From assembly GCA_001897745.1 (NCBI GenBank), contig MKUH01000023.1, positions 124,001-188,000 on the forward strand: a stretch of 64,000 nucleotides of DNA, in the 5' to 3' direction. This document shows, one piece after another, positions 23,418 to 33,222 of the stretch (the stretch's first letter is position 1; each line of letters begins with the position of its first letter). The DNA is from Candidatus Accumulibacter sp. 66-26. GTDB taxonomy: Bacteria; Pseudomonadota; Gammaproteobacteria; Burkholderiales; Rhodocyclaceae. Made by a program: the position numbers and the translations under genes. Below the pieces are notes generated by a model that did no database searches, was not told where the DNA came from, and saw only the letters and a program-made list of their open reading frames with translations.

Positions 23418-24644
23418 TCATTCGGCTGCCGGCGGCGCGCCAGACGCCGGCGGCGGTTCGTACATGTAATCCCGCGTCAGCGGCAACGGCTCCCGATCGG
23501 AGGCGGAGGCCTTCACCGCAAGCACCTGATGCAGGGCGATCCAGTTGTGCCGGAAGCCGTAGGTACAGCCGGCGAGATAGGCGCGCCAGATGCGGTAGCG
23601 CTTCTCGCCGACCAGTTCCCTGAGGCGTTCGCCGTTCTGCTCGAAGCGCCGGCTCCAGTGCTGGGTGGTCAGCGCGTAATGGCGGCGCAGGTTTTCCACG
23701 TCGGCCGCCTCCAGGCCGGCCGCGCTGAGTTCCTTGAGCACCAGTCCGATGTGCGGCAGTTCGCCGTGCGGAAAGACGTAGCGTTCGATGAACTCGCCGC
23801 CGCCGAGCGGACTCTCGGCCGACTCGGGATCGCTCGACGTGATGCCGTGGTTCATGCAGATGCCGTCGTCGGTCAGCAGTTCGTTGATCTTGGCGAAGTA
23901 GCCGCGCAGGTTCTTCAGGCCGACGTGCTCGAACATGCCGACGCTGACCACGCGCTCGAACGGCCCGCTTACGTCACGATAGTCCTGCAGGCGGATTTCG
24001 ACGCGATCCGCGAGCCCGGCCTCGGCCACCCGCCGGCTCGCCAGCTCGAACTGCTTTTGCGACAGCGTGATGCCGACCGCCCGCACGCCGTGGTTGCGTG
24101 CCGCGCGCAGCACCAGCGCCCCCCAGCCGCAGCCGATGTCGAGCAGGCGCTGCCCCGGCTGCAGGCGGAGCTTGCCGAGGATGTAGTCGAGCTTCTGCAG
24201 CTGCGCCTGCTCCAGCGTATCGTCGGGGGTATGGAAATAGGCGCAGGAATACACCATCTCGCTGTCCAGCCAGAGACGGTAGAAATCGTTCGAGACGTCG
24301 TAGTGGTAGGCGATCGCCTCGGCGTCGATCTTCCGCGAATGGCGCACCATGCGCGGCCGGTGCCGTCCGATGCGGCCGGCGTGCGCGGCAATCTGCGCGA
24401 CCGCGCCGATCACGTCGTCGATGGCACCCACGACATCGATCTCGCCCTCGACGTAGGCCTGCCCGAGCGTTGCCATCGAGGGCCGCAACAGGCGGCGCAA
24501 GGCCTGCACCGAGCGGATTTCGAGCGTGACGAGCGGGTCGCCGCCCAGACTCACCTCGCGCCCGTTCCACAGGCGCAGCCGGACCGGGAGCTTGTAGTGA
24601 ATCAAGCGATCCGCGAAGTCGCCGAAGCGCTTTTGCCAGAACAT
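23418..24644 (-). CDS. cfa: Cyclopropane-fatty-acyl-phospholipid synthase
   Basis: A 408-residue enzyme that methylenates cis double bonds of membrane phospholipids using S-adenosylmethionine. SAM motif I is 'LLDIGCGWGALVLRAAR'. The family motif 'HYDVSNDFYRLWLDSEMVYSCAYF' is quoted in part as HYDVSNDFYRLWL. 'FERVVSVGMFEHVG', 'FIERYVFPHGELP' and the C-terminal 'RIWRAYLAGCTYGF' follow. This group modifies membrane lipids on entry to stationary phase or under acid stress. The gene stands alone, convergent with sodB. Confidence 0.94.
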   Translation of the reverse strand: MFWQKRFGDFADRLIHYKLPVRLRLWNGREVSLGGDPLVTLEIRSVQALRRLLRPSMATLGQAYVEGEIDVVGAIDDVIGAVAQIAAHAGRIGRHRPRMVRHSRKIDAEAIAYHYDVSNDFYRLWLDSEMVYSCAYFHTPDDTLEQAQLQKLDYILGKLRLQPGQRLLDIGCGWGALVLRAARNHGVRAVGITLSQKQFELASRRVAEAGLADRVEIRLQDYRDVSGPFERVVSVGMFEHVGLKNLRGYFAKINELLTDDGICMNHGITSSDPESAESPLGGGEFIERYVFPHGELPHIGLVLKELSAAGLEAADVENLRRHYALTTQHWSRRFEQNGERLRELVGEKRYRIWRAYLAGCTYGFRHNWIALHQVLAVKASASDREPLPLTRDYMYEPPPASGAPPAAE

Positions 24645-24737
24645 TGACGCCTCCCCATCGCGCTTGCCAACGCCAAATCGTCGCGCGACTCCGCCCGCAC
24701 TTCCGTGCGCTAGCGAACACAGCCTTCCGTCGCGGCG

Positions 24738-24971
24738 TCAGGCCCGCAGGCGTTCGTTGAGCGCGTCCACCAGTTCGGCCCAGTCGGCGTCGCCGAGGAT
24801 TTCCTCGCGCAGGAAAGCACGTTGCGACGGCGTCCAGAACGGCGCCTGGGTCAGCGGCACCGCCTCCGGCAGCGGCGCGTGCGTGGCGAGGAAGCGATCG
24901 ATCGACGCCTCGTCCGACGGCAGGCCCAGTTGGGCGAAGAGATCGCTGAACGTGTGTTGTGAAGACTGCAT
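24738..24971 (-). CDS. DUF2789 domain protein
   Basis: A 77-residue acidic protein, MQSSQHTFSDLFAQLGLPSD..., with 'IDRFLATHAPLPEAVPLTQAPFWTPSQRAFLREEI' (quoted in part as IDRFLATHAPLP and WTPSQRAFL). This fits DUF2789 throughout its length. The family is small and of unknown function, found in Beta- and Gammaproteobacteria. It is monocistronic as far as can be seen. Confidence 0.85.
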   Translation of the reverse strand: MQSSQHTFSDLFAQLGLPSDEASIDRFLATHAPLPEAVPLTQAPFWTPSQRAFLREEILGDADWAELVDALNERLRA

Positions 24972-25110
24972 GGCGTGAACTCCTCCGAGGGTCGGGCGCG
25001 GCGCCGGGCACGCGCGACGGCCGGGCGCTGAAACTGCGGGTATCGCCGCAATTCAATCCACTGGACAGCCGCGCCGGCGAGAAAGTTCGCCGCCCGCCGG
25101 CAAGGAGGCG

Positions 25111-25803
25111 TCAGCCCTGAGCCGTCGGCGGGTGCGCCGACGAGGCGCGCAGTGCGTTGCGCAACTCGTCGCGTAGTTCGCTCAACTCGCCGCGCAGGAC
25201 CTCGACCTCGCGCTCAAGGCCGGCCACGCGGGCCTCCAGCTCGCCCCGCCCGGCGGCGGGAGCGGCCACGGCCGCAGCCGCCATCGCCACCACGGGCTCG
25301 CCGCACAGCAGGTGCGCCCAGCGCTGCTCTCGCGCGCCCGGCTGGCGCGGCAGGAGCACGGCCAGCGGCTGCCCGCTGCGCGCCGCCAGCTCGTCGAGGT
25401 AGCCCTCGACCGAGGACGCGTCGACGAAATGCTGCAGGCGATCGCAGTTGGCGCGCAGTTCGCTCACCGTCTGCGGGCCGCGCAGGGCGAGCACCGCCAG
25501 CAACGCGACGGCGGCGCCCGGCAGCTGATAGACCTTGCCGAAGTTGTGCGCGTAGCGCAGCACGCGCCCGGACGCGCCAAAGGTTTCGATGACCAGGGTG
25601 CGGCCGCGCAGTTCGTCGAGCGCGGCGAGCACCTCGGATTCGGCGAGGTTCAGCACCGGATCGCGCGACGTCTTCTGGTTGCAGCCGATGGTCAGGCTGT
25701 TCAGCGTCAGCGGATAGGCGTCCGGCGTCGTTTTCTCCTTCTCGATCAGCACGCCGAGGATGCGGGCTTCGATGGCGGTGAGGGGCTGCGGGCGCTCGGA
25801 CAT
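25111..25803 (-). CDS. YceH family protein (UPF0502/DUF480)
   Basis: A 230-residue protein of two tandem winged-helix-like domains. The ATG at 25803 gives MSERPQPLTAIEARILGVLIEKEKTTPD, the standard N-terminus; the frame upstream to 25875 is not needed. 'YPLTLNSLTIGCNQKTSRDPV' and 'LRGPQTVSELRANCDRL' are family motifs. The C-terminus (about residues 185-222) is a coiled coil, 'LEARVAGLEREVEVLRGELSEL'. The function of YceH is not firmly known; DNA binding is plausible. Confidence 0.9.
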   Translation of the reverse strand: MSERPQPLTAIEARILGVLIEKEKTTPDAYPLTLNSLTIGCNQKTSRDPVLNLAESEVLAALDELRGRTLVIETFGASGRVLRYAHNFGKVYQLPGAAVALLAVLALRGPQTVSELRANCDRLQHFVDASSVEGYLDELAARSGQPLAVLLPRQPGAREQRWAHLLCGEPVVAMAAAAVAAPAAGRGELEARVAGLEREVEVLRGELSELRDELRNALRASSAHPPTAQG

Positions 25804-25875
25804 GACGTTCTTTCGGGAAAAGGCGGATCGGACGGGAAGGCGGAATTGCCGGGGGTCGATTTTAGCGCCGGCCAA

Positions 25876-25904
25876 GAAAAAACCCGCACGCGGCGGGTTT
25901 TTTT
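25876..25904 (-). terminator. Intrinsic terminator after the RhlE helicase gene
   Basis: AACCCGC (25881-25887) pairs with GCGGGTT (25893-25899), flanked by A-runs and T-runs. On the minus strand it lies about 30 bases past the helicase stop. Confidence 0.85.
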
Positions 25905-25932
25905 CCTGAAGCGGAACAGCGCCGGACAGCGC

Positions 25933-27339
<1,407 letters not shown>

Positions 27340-27682
27340 ATTTCTCTTTCGAATGGATCAGCGCCGCGCTGTCGAACGAAGTCGACGCACGGGCGCAAAA
27401 AATGCAACGCCAACCAACGAAATAGCTGAGAGTGACTCTAGAGATTTCGGCACAAAAGCTTTGTGCCAGGACGGTGTCCAATGAATCGACACCAGAAGGC
27501 AGGAGGGCTTCAGGGTTGCGGCCAGGTTCGCGATGCGCGGGGTGGTGCTTGTTGCGTTGTACTCGTGCGCTGCATGCTGCATTGCACAAGGGGGCGCATT
27601 GTAGCGCCCGCTCCGGTGCTTGTCGACTCTTTCTTCGCCGGCTCCGGGGCGGCGGCGAGCGGACGCCCGCCCCGTCGCCAGT
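27340..27682. other. Intergenic region upstream of rhlE
   Basis: A gap of 343 bases between the rhlE start and the mgtA stop, both on the minus strand. It should hold the rhlE promoter and 5' leader. A hairpin, GGCACAAA (27450-27457) with TTTGTGCC (27461-27468) around a three-base loop, lies about 110 bases upstream of the start and may form in the leader RNA. No gene is evident. Confidence 0.5.
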
Positions 27683-30448
27683 TCATTGCCAGCCGTAGCG
27701 GCGGCGATAGACGCCCTTCATCGCCTGCGTCAATCCCATGTAGGCGAGCACGATCAGCGGCAGGAAAACGAAGTACGGCGGCGGCAGCGCCTGCAACTTG
27801 AAGGCATGCGCCAGCGGCCCCATCGGCAGGAAGACGCCGACCGCCATGATGACGCCCGTCGTCGCCATCAGCGCCGGCGCGGCGCGGCTCTGCACGAAGG
27901 GAATCCGCGGCGTGCGGATCAGGTGCACGATCAGCGTCTGCGTGAGCAGGCCGACGACGAACCAGCCGGACTGGAACAGCGTCTGCCCGGCCACCGTGTT
28001 GGCGCCGAACACGAACCACATCATGGCGAAGGTCGTCAGGTCGAAAAGCGAACTGAGCGGCCCGAAGAAGACCATGAAGCGCCCGATGTCGCCCGCCTCC
28101 CAGCGCTGCGGCTTCTTCAGCAGTTCCTCGTCGACGTTGTCGAAGGGAATCGCGATCTGCGAGATGTCGTACAGCAGGTTCTGCACCAGCAGCTGCATCG
28201 GCAACATCGGCAGAAACGGCAGGAAGGCGCTGGCGACCAGAACCGAGAAGACGTTGCCGAAGTTGGAGCTGGCCGTCATCTTGATGTACTTGAGCATGTT
28301 GGCGAAGGTGCGGCGCCCCTCGAGCACGCCCTCCTCGAGCACCATCAGGCTCTTTTCGAGCAGGATGATGTCGGCCGCCTCCTTGGCGATATCCACCGCC
28401 GTGTCGACCGAAATGCCGATATCGGCGGCGCGCAGCGCCGGCGCGTCGTTGATGCCGTCGCCCATGAAGCCGACGACGTGGCCGTTGCTCTTCAGCAGCC
28501 TCACGATGCGCTCCTTGTGCGCCGGCGTCAGGCGGGCGAAGACGGTGGCCTGTTCGGCGACGGCGGCCAGCTCGGCGTCGCCCATGCGCTCAATGTCGCC
28601 GCCCAGCACCACGCCGTCCGCCGGCAATCCCACCTCGCGGCAGATCTTGGCCGTCACCCGCTCGTTGTCGCCGGTCAGCACCTTGACGCGCACGCCATGC
28701 GCAGCGAGCGCCTTGAGCGCCGGCGCCGTGGACTCCTTCGGCGGGTCGAGGAAGGCGACGTAGCCGATCAGCGTCAGCTCGCATTCGTCGGCGACGCCGT
28801 AGGTTTCCCGCGTCGGCGGCCGCTCCCTGGCGGCGACGGCGACGACGCGCAGCCCTTCCTCGTTGAGGTCGGCCGTCACCGCGCGGATGCGCGCGAGCAG
28901 CGCCGGCGTCAGCGGCTCGACCGCGGCGCCGTGGCGGACCTGCGTGCATACGGCGAGAACCTCCTCGACCGCGCCCTTGCAGATCAGCTCGTGGTGGTCT
29001 TCGCGCTCGCTGACCACCACCGACATGCGGCGGCGCGTGAAGTCGAAGGGAATCTCGTCGACCTTGCGGTAGTCGCCGCCGACGTTGAGTTCGCGATGCA
29101 CGTCGACATGTTCGAGCACGGCCACATCGAGCAGGTTCTTGAGGCCGGTCTGGTAGTAGCTGTTGAGATAGGCCATCGCCAGCACCTCGTCCGACGCCTC
29201 GCCCCAGACGTCGATGTGCCGCGCGAGAAAGATCCGGTCCTGCGTCAGCGTCCCCGTCTTGTCGGTGCACAGCACGTCCATCGCGCCGAAGTTCTGGATC
29301 GCGTCGAGGCGCTTGACGATGACCTTCTTGCGCGACAGGAGCACCGCGCCCTTGGCCAGCGTCGAGGTGACGATCATCGGCAGCATTTCGGGCGTCAGGC
29401 CGACGGCGACCGAGAGCGCGAAGAGCAGCGCCTCCATCCAGTCGCCCTTGGTAAAGCCGTTGATCAGTAGCACGAGCGGCGCCATCACGAACATAAAGCG
29501 GATGAGCAGCCAGCTCACCTTGTTCACCCCGGCCTGGAACGAGGTCGGCGCCCGGTCGGTGGCGGTCACCCGGCTGGCCAGCGCGCCGAAATAACTGCGG
29601 TTGCCGGTGGCGAGCACCACCGCCGTAGCCGAGCCGGAGACCACGTTGGTGCCCATGAACAGGATGTTGTCGAGTTCGAGCGCATTGCCGGCATCGGCCG
29701 TGCGCTGCGCGGCGAACTTCTCGACCGGCATCGATTCGCCGGTCATCGCCGCCTGCGAGACGAACAGATCCTTGGCCGCCAGCACACGCGCATCGGCCGG
29801 GATCATGTCGCCGGCCGACAGGACGACAACGTCGCCGGGCACCAGCAGACGGATCGGCACTTCGACGCGGCGCGCGCCCTTGACGCGGATATGCGCGCCG
29901 TAATAGCGCTCGAAGAGCGGCGCCGCGTCCTCCGACAGGTCGCGCCGGACGACGGTCGCGGTGTTGCTCACCAGCGCCTTGAGCGCATCAGCGGCCTTGT
30001 TCGATTTCGCCTCCTGCCAGAAGCGCAGCAGCGTCGACAGCACGACCATCGTCGAAATCACGAGCGTCGCCTTCGGATCCTCGGTCAGGTGCGAAATGAC
30101 GGCGAGCAGCGTCAGCAGCAGATTGAAGGGGTTGCGGTAGCAGTGCCACAGGTGCAGCCACCAGGGCAGCGGCTTCTCGTGCTCGACTTCGTTGAGGCCG
30201 ATGCGCGCGCGGACGGCTTCGGCCTGCGCCTCGCTCAAACCGTCGGCGTGGCTCTCCAACTGCGCAAGGAGGACGGCGGGCTCGCTCCGGGCGGCGGCGG
30301 TCAAGGTCTGCGCCAGACTCGGCGGCAGTTCGCGGCTGACGCCGGTTTGCGTCAACGTGTCGAGCAGGGCCAGCCGGCGGAAATGGCGGGCGAGGTGGCG
30401 GTTGCGCAGAAAGCCCGCAAAAAACTCTTTCAACAGGGTCAGTTTCAT
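27683..30448 (-). CDS. mgtA: Magnesium-translocating P-type ATPase
   Basis: A 921-residue P-IIIB-type ATPase that imports Mg2+. The phosphorylation site is 'VLCTDKTGTLTQDRIFL'. The hinge is 'VGFMGDGINDAPALRAADIGISV', quoted in part as GDGINDAPALRAADIG. 'SQAAMTGESMPVEKF' is the actuator loop (TGES). The N-terminal 'LLKEFFAGFLRNRHLARHFRRL' and length are typical of MgtA. About ten membrane helices are visible. The ribosome site GGAG lies seven bases before the ATG. It follows the outer-membrane-like gene on the same strand by 132 bases. Confidence 0.95.
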   Translation of the reverse strand: MKLTLLKEFFAGFLRNRHLARHFRRLALLDTLTQTGVSRELPPSLAQTLTAAARSEPAVLLAQLESHADGLSEAQAEAVRARIGLNEVEHEKPLPWWLHLWHCYRNPFNLLLTLLAVISHLTEDPKATLVISTMVVLSTLLRFWQEAKSNKAADALKALVSNTATVVRRDLSEDAAPLFERYYGAHIRVKGARRVEVPIRLLVPGDVVVLSAGDMIPADARVLAAKDLFVSQAAMTGESMPVEKFAAQRTADAGNALELDNILFMGTNVVSGSATAVVLATGNRSYFGALASRVTATDRAPTSFQAGVNKVSWLLIRFMFVMAPLVLLINGFTKGDWMEALLFALSVAVGLTPEMLPMIVTSTLAKGAVLLSRKKVIVKRLDAIQNFGAMDVLCTDKTGTLTQDRIFLARHIDVWGEASDEVLAMAYLNSYYQTGLKNLLDVAVLEHVDVHRELNVGGDYRKVDEIPFDFTRRRMSVVVSEREDHHELICKGAVEEVLAVCTQVRHGAAVEPLTPALLARIRAVTADLNEEGLRVVAVAARERPPTRETYGVADECELTLIGYVAFLDPPKESTAPALKALAAHGVRVKVLTGDNERVTAKICREVGLPADGVVLGGDIERMGDAELAAVAEQATVFARLTPAHKERIVRLLKSNGHVVGFMGDGINDAPALRAADIGISVDTAVDIAKEAADIILLEKSLMVLEEGVLEGRRTFANMLKYIKMTASSNFGNVFSVLVASAFLPFLPMLPMQLLVQNLLYDISQIAIPFDNVDEELLKKPQRWEAGDIGRFMVFFGPLSSLFDLTTFAMMWFVFGANTVAGQTLFQSGWFVVGLLTQTLIVHLIRTPRIPFVQSRAAPALMATTGVIMAVGVFLPMGPLAHAFKLQALPPPYFVFLPLIVLAYMGLTQAMKGVYRRRYGWQ

Positions 30449-30580
30449 TCTTGCTCTCCGGCGCCGCCCGCGCGGCCCGCCCCGTTGCAGGGGAGGCCTA
30501 CGCAGGCCGCGATGATTCAGGGTCGTCAGGCATGGGTCTTTTTCGTTTGTTTGAGAAGCCGGCCGCTCGCGGCAAAAGAA

Positions 30581-31345
30581 CTACGGCAGAAAAGGGAGAG
30601 ACAACCAGCGCAGCCCGATGGAAAACCAGCGCTCCCGATCGTCGCCGCCGAACCGGTCGCCGACCGTGGCGTCGACCTGCAGCCGGTCGGGAACGATCCA
30701 GTGGCGCAGGCCCATCTGGTAGGACGGCCGCCCTTGATTCTGCCCGAAGGTCTCCGCGATCAGCCAGCTGCGACCGCCCAGCTGCGTCTCCGAGCCGACG
30801 CCCCAGGTCAGGCGATGGGCGCCGACTTTCTGTTCGCGCAGCCAGCCCAGATTGCCGTGCAGGACGAAGCGGTCGTCGCGAAACGAGACGCTGGCCGGAA
30901 CGTAGGCGTACCAGTCGCGGCCGCCGGCATCGGACTGCGGATGATGCAGGACGCCGGCCACCAGGCCGACGCCCCAGTCGTTCGGCGCGAGCGGCCGGAA
31001 CAGCGTTTTGCCCTGCAGCGCCAGATCGGTGGTGCGCCCGCCCACGGTATCGCGCACCTGCACGGCGCCGGCGGCGAGCTCGAGATTCCCGGTGAAATTG
31101 CAGGCCGGCAGCGCCCACGATTCGGAGCCGTCGCGGCCCTTCTTCGTCCAGCTTTCGATCTGACAGGATTTTTCATCGACGATACGGGCGTCGTCGGTAA
31201 TCATCGGGCGCGCCGCCTCGGCGGCCGGCGCCGCCAGCGTGAAGGGCAGGACGAGCCCCCGCGCGAGCGCGCGGCGAAGCGGCGAAAACGGCGGAAAAGC
31301 CGCGCCATGGCGGCAAGGGGACTGAAAACAAGCGATGAAGCGCAC
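30581..31345 (-). CDS. Hypothetical exported protein, probable outer-membrane beta-barrel
   Basis: A 254-residue protein with a long basic N-terminus and a hydrophobic stretch 'GLVLPFTLAAPAAEA' that looks like a signal peptide. The mature part begins 'ARPMITDDARIVDEKSCQIESW'. Alternating polar and hydrophobic strands ('SYQMGLRHWIV', 'ERWFSIGLRWLSLPFL') end in a C-terminal aromatic/hydrophobic strand, as in outer-membrane barrels. The two cysteines in 'KSCQIE...LPACNF' could form a disulfide. The start could be downstream of 31345. It lies upstream of mgtA; a link to Mg2+ transport is only inferred from position. Confidence 0.6.
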   Translation of the reverse strand: MRFIACFQSPCRHGAAFPPFSPLRRALARGLVLPFTLAAPAAEAARPMITDDARIVDEKSCQIESWTKKGRDGSESWALPACNFTGNLELAAGAVQVRDTVGGRTTDLALQGKTLFRPLAPNDWGVGLVAGVLHHPQSDAGGRDWYAYVPASVSFRDDRFVLHGNLGWLREQKVGAHRLTWGVGSETQLGGRSWLIAETFGQNQGRPSYQMGLRHWIVPDRLQVDATVGDRFGGDDRERWFSIGLRWLSLPFLP

Positions 31346-31529
31346 GGCGATCCTCCTCGGCGAACGAGGCGAAGCCCTGCGGCAGGCGCGCCCGCCTCCG
31401 TGCGCGCAGCCAGCGCCGCGCGAACGGATTCGGACGCCTGTCGATGACAGACGAGTCCGTGACCCCGCGAACGCACGGCCCGCCAGGGCATGCGATCACA
31501 GGTTTCCAGCATTGAGAGCAGCTATGGGG

Positions 31530-31614
31530 TGGCGCCCGCCAAGGGACGCCATTGAGGTGCCGCTTCCCGCTTTCGGCGAGAGCGCGGCAGGAAGACCTGC
31601 GCGTTATCTCGCCG
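31530..31614 (-). promoter_or_regulatory. Structured GC-rich region in the leader upstream of the barrel protein/mgtA genes
   Basis: The 458-base gap 31346-31803 has no convincing gene. It contains a strong extended hairpin: CGGCGAGA (31574-31581) pairs with TCTCGCCG (31607-31614), with an inner CGCG-CAGG/CCTG-CGCG arm. TGCCGC (31558-31563) can instead pair with GCGGCA (31584-31589), which would break the first stem. A third stem is TGGCG (31530-31534) with CGCCA (31547-31551). Mutually exclusive stems about 200-270 bases before a minus-strand gene suggest a cis-regulatory RNA, but I recognise no known class. Confidence 0.4.
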
Positions 31615-31803
31615 AGATTTCGCCGGCCATGACGACCGGCCGCCTACTGTCACTCGAACAAGTACCCACCAGGGTCTCCGCAGTTGATAACAAGGCGGCG
31701 ATTGTCGTGCGGGAAAAGGCAAAAGTAAAGTGACGATTCGATGACGGTGCGACGGCGACGGCAGCGCCGCTATCCCGCACTCGCCGCCGTCGATCCTGCC
31801 GTG

Positions 31804-32343
31804 CTACAGACCGCGCAGGGCCGGCGAGAAGACCTCGGTCACCAGCACCGCCTGCGTCCGGAAGCCGAACAGCGAGCGGCGCGCCCACAGGGAGCGCGGG
31901 GCGCCGCCCAGCGTGGCCGTGGCGCGTGCGAACAGCGGATGGCGGGCGTCGAGCCGGCGCGCGCGCATCTCGCCGCGCGCGAAGCCCGGGTGCGCGAAGA
32001 GCAGCGAGCCGAGCGAACGGCCGCCGATGCGCCCCAACCAGCGGACCAGCGGGCCGCGCGGCTGGCAGGCGAGCACGGTATGCGCATAAACCACCGGTAC
32101 GCCGTCGAGCACCAGCGCCACTTCGCGCGTCCAGGCCAGTGCGCCGGGCGCGATGCCGAGGAGCGCCGCCTCGTCCGGCGTCGGCCGGGCCAGCCCCTGA
32201 CGCAGCAGGCGCAGGGAAAACTGCCCGCGCGCCTGGATGCGCGCGGTGAGCGAGCCGCGGTCGCGCAGCCAGGGAAAGTACGGCGCGCTCTCCGGCAGGC
32301 GCGGCAGCGCGCTCCGCCAGGCGGACGGTCGGTGCAGACTCAT
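31804..32343 (-). CDS. ubiC: Chorismate lyase
   Basis: A 179-residue enzyme releasing pyruvate from chorismate to give 4-hydroxybenzoate, the first step of ubiquinone synthesis. 'TREVALVLDGVPVVYAHTVL' and the C-terminal 'GAPRSLWARRSLFGFRTQAVLVTEVF' (quoted in part: SLWARRSLF, LVTEVF) are UbiC signatures, with the product-binding Arg and the C-terminal Glu in place. No ubiA lies next to it here. It is 84 bases downstream of the DUF192 gene. Confidence 0.9.
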   Translation of the reverse strand: MSLHRPSAWRSALPRLPESAPYFPWLRDRGSLTARIQARGQFSLRLLRQGLARPTPDEAALLGIAPGALAWTREVALVLDGVPVVYAHTVLACQPRGPLVRWLGRIGGRSLGSLLFAHPGFARGEMRARRLDARHPLFARATATLGGAPRSLWARRSLFGFRTQAVLVTEVFSPALRGL

Positions 32344-32427
32344 GCGGAAAGCGGGGAAAACGACGATGTGCCCGACGACGGGCGCGATGGCAAGAATGCG
32401 GAAATCACGACGATTCGGTCAGGCGCT

Positions 32428-32895
32428 TCAGCGCGGCGCCGGAGCCTTCTCGACGCCGCCGATGCGCGTCCCTGGCTTGAGGCCGCGGGCGGCGAACCAG
32501 CCGCGGTTCATTTCCAGCGCGAAGCGGGCCGGCGCGGCGGCGCAGTGGTTGTCCTCGGTCTGCGGCTGCATGTCCTCGATGTTCAGGATGCGCCCGCCCT
32601 CGTCGAGAAAGGCCACCGACAGCGGCAGCAGGGTGTTGCGCATCCACATGCAGTGGCGCGCCGCCTGCGGGAAAACGAAGAGCATGCCTTGCTGCGGCGC
32701 CATGCTGCGTCGCTGCATCAGCCCTTGCATGCGGTCGGCCTGGTCGGCGGCGACCTCGGCTTCGATGCGGTGGAAGCCGGCGTTCAGCTCCATGCGCGGC
32801 ATCTGCGCGCGGGCCGGCGCGGCAAAGACGAGGGCGGCGGCGAAACAAACGGCGCCGGGCAGCGGGAAAGCTGGCCGGGCGATCGGTCGGGACAT
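32428..32895 (-). CDS. DUF192 family exported protein
   Basis: A 155-residue protein. The ATG at 32895 has GGAG at good spacing and gives a signal peptide (MSRPIARPAFPLPGAVCFAAALVFAAPARA). The rest is one DUF192 domain: 'TQGLMQRR'-like 'MQGLMQRRSMAPQQGMLFVF', 'CMWMRNTLLPLSVAFLDEGG' and 'FALEMNRGWFAARGLKPG'. The frame extends to 32952 but that start has no ribosome site. The family is widespread and of unknown function, probably periplasmic here. Confidence 0.9.
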   Translation of the reverse strand: MSRPIARPAFPLPGAVCFAAALVFAAPARAQMPRMELNAGFHRIEAEVAADQADRMQGLMQRRSMAPQQGMLFVFPQAARHCMWMRNTLLPLSVAFLDEGGRILNIEDMQPQTEDNHCAAAPARFALEMNRGWFAARGLKPGTRIGGVEKAPAPR

Positions 32896-32958
32896 GCGGA
32901 CTCCAGCGGGCGGAAGAAAACGGAACGGGCGAAACGCGGGCGACTGTAGCACAGCCGC

Positions 32959-33222
32959 CTACTTGCGGACGACGCGCGCCTTCGCGTTCTTCGGCACCGG
33001 CTTGCCCTTGGCCGTCGCGCGGGCGTGGCCGACCACTTTCGGCTTGGCCGGCGGCGGCGCCTTGGCGGCGGGCTTCGGCCGCGGCGTTTCGGCGGCGCCT
33101 TGCGTCACCGGCGCGTCCTCGTGCTCGGCGGCTTTCGGAACGGCCAGCGCGGCCGGCGCGCCGAACGCGATGGATGCGAAAGCGGCGGTGCAAAGCGCCG
33201 CGCGCAGGTGCTGAATTCTCAT
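32959..33222 (-). CDS. Small secreted Lys/Pro/Ala-rich protein, 87 aa
   Basis: The ATG at 33222 overlaps the stop of the pseudouridine synthase gene (ATGA) and has AGAGG seven bases before it. A signal peptide (MRIQHLRAALCTAAFASIAFGAPAALA) is followed by about 60 residues rich in Lys, Pro and Ala, ending 'KARVVRK'. The mature part has no hydrophobic core and is likely disordered and strongly basic. I know of no family; it may bind anionic envelope polymers, but that is a guess. Confidence 0.6.
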   Translation of the reverse strand: MRIQHLRAALCTAAFASIAFGAPAALAVPKAAEHEDAPVTQGAAETPRPKPAAKAPPPAKPKVVGHARATAKGKPVPKNAKARVVRK

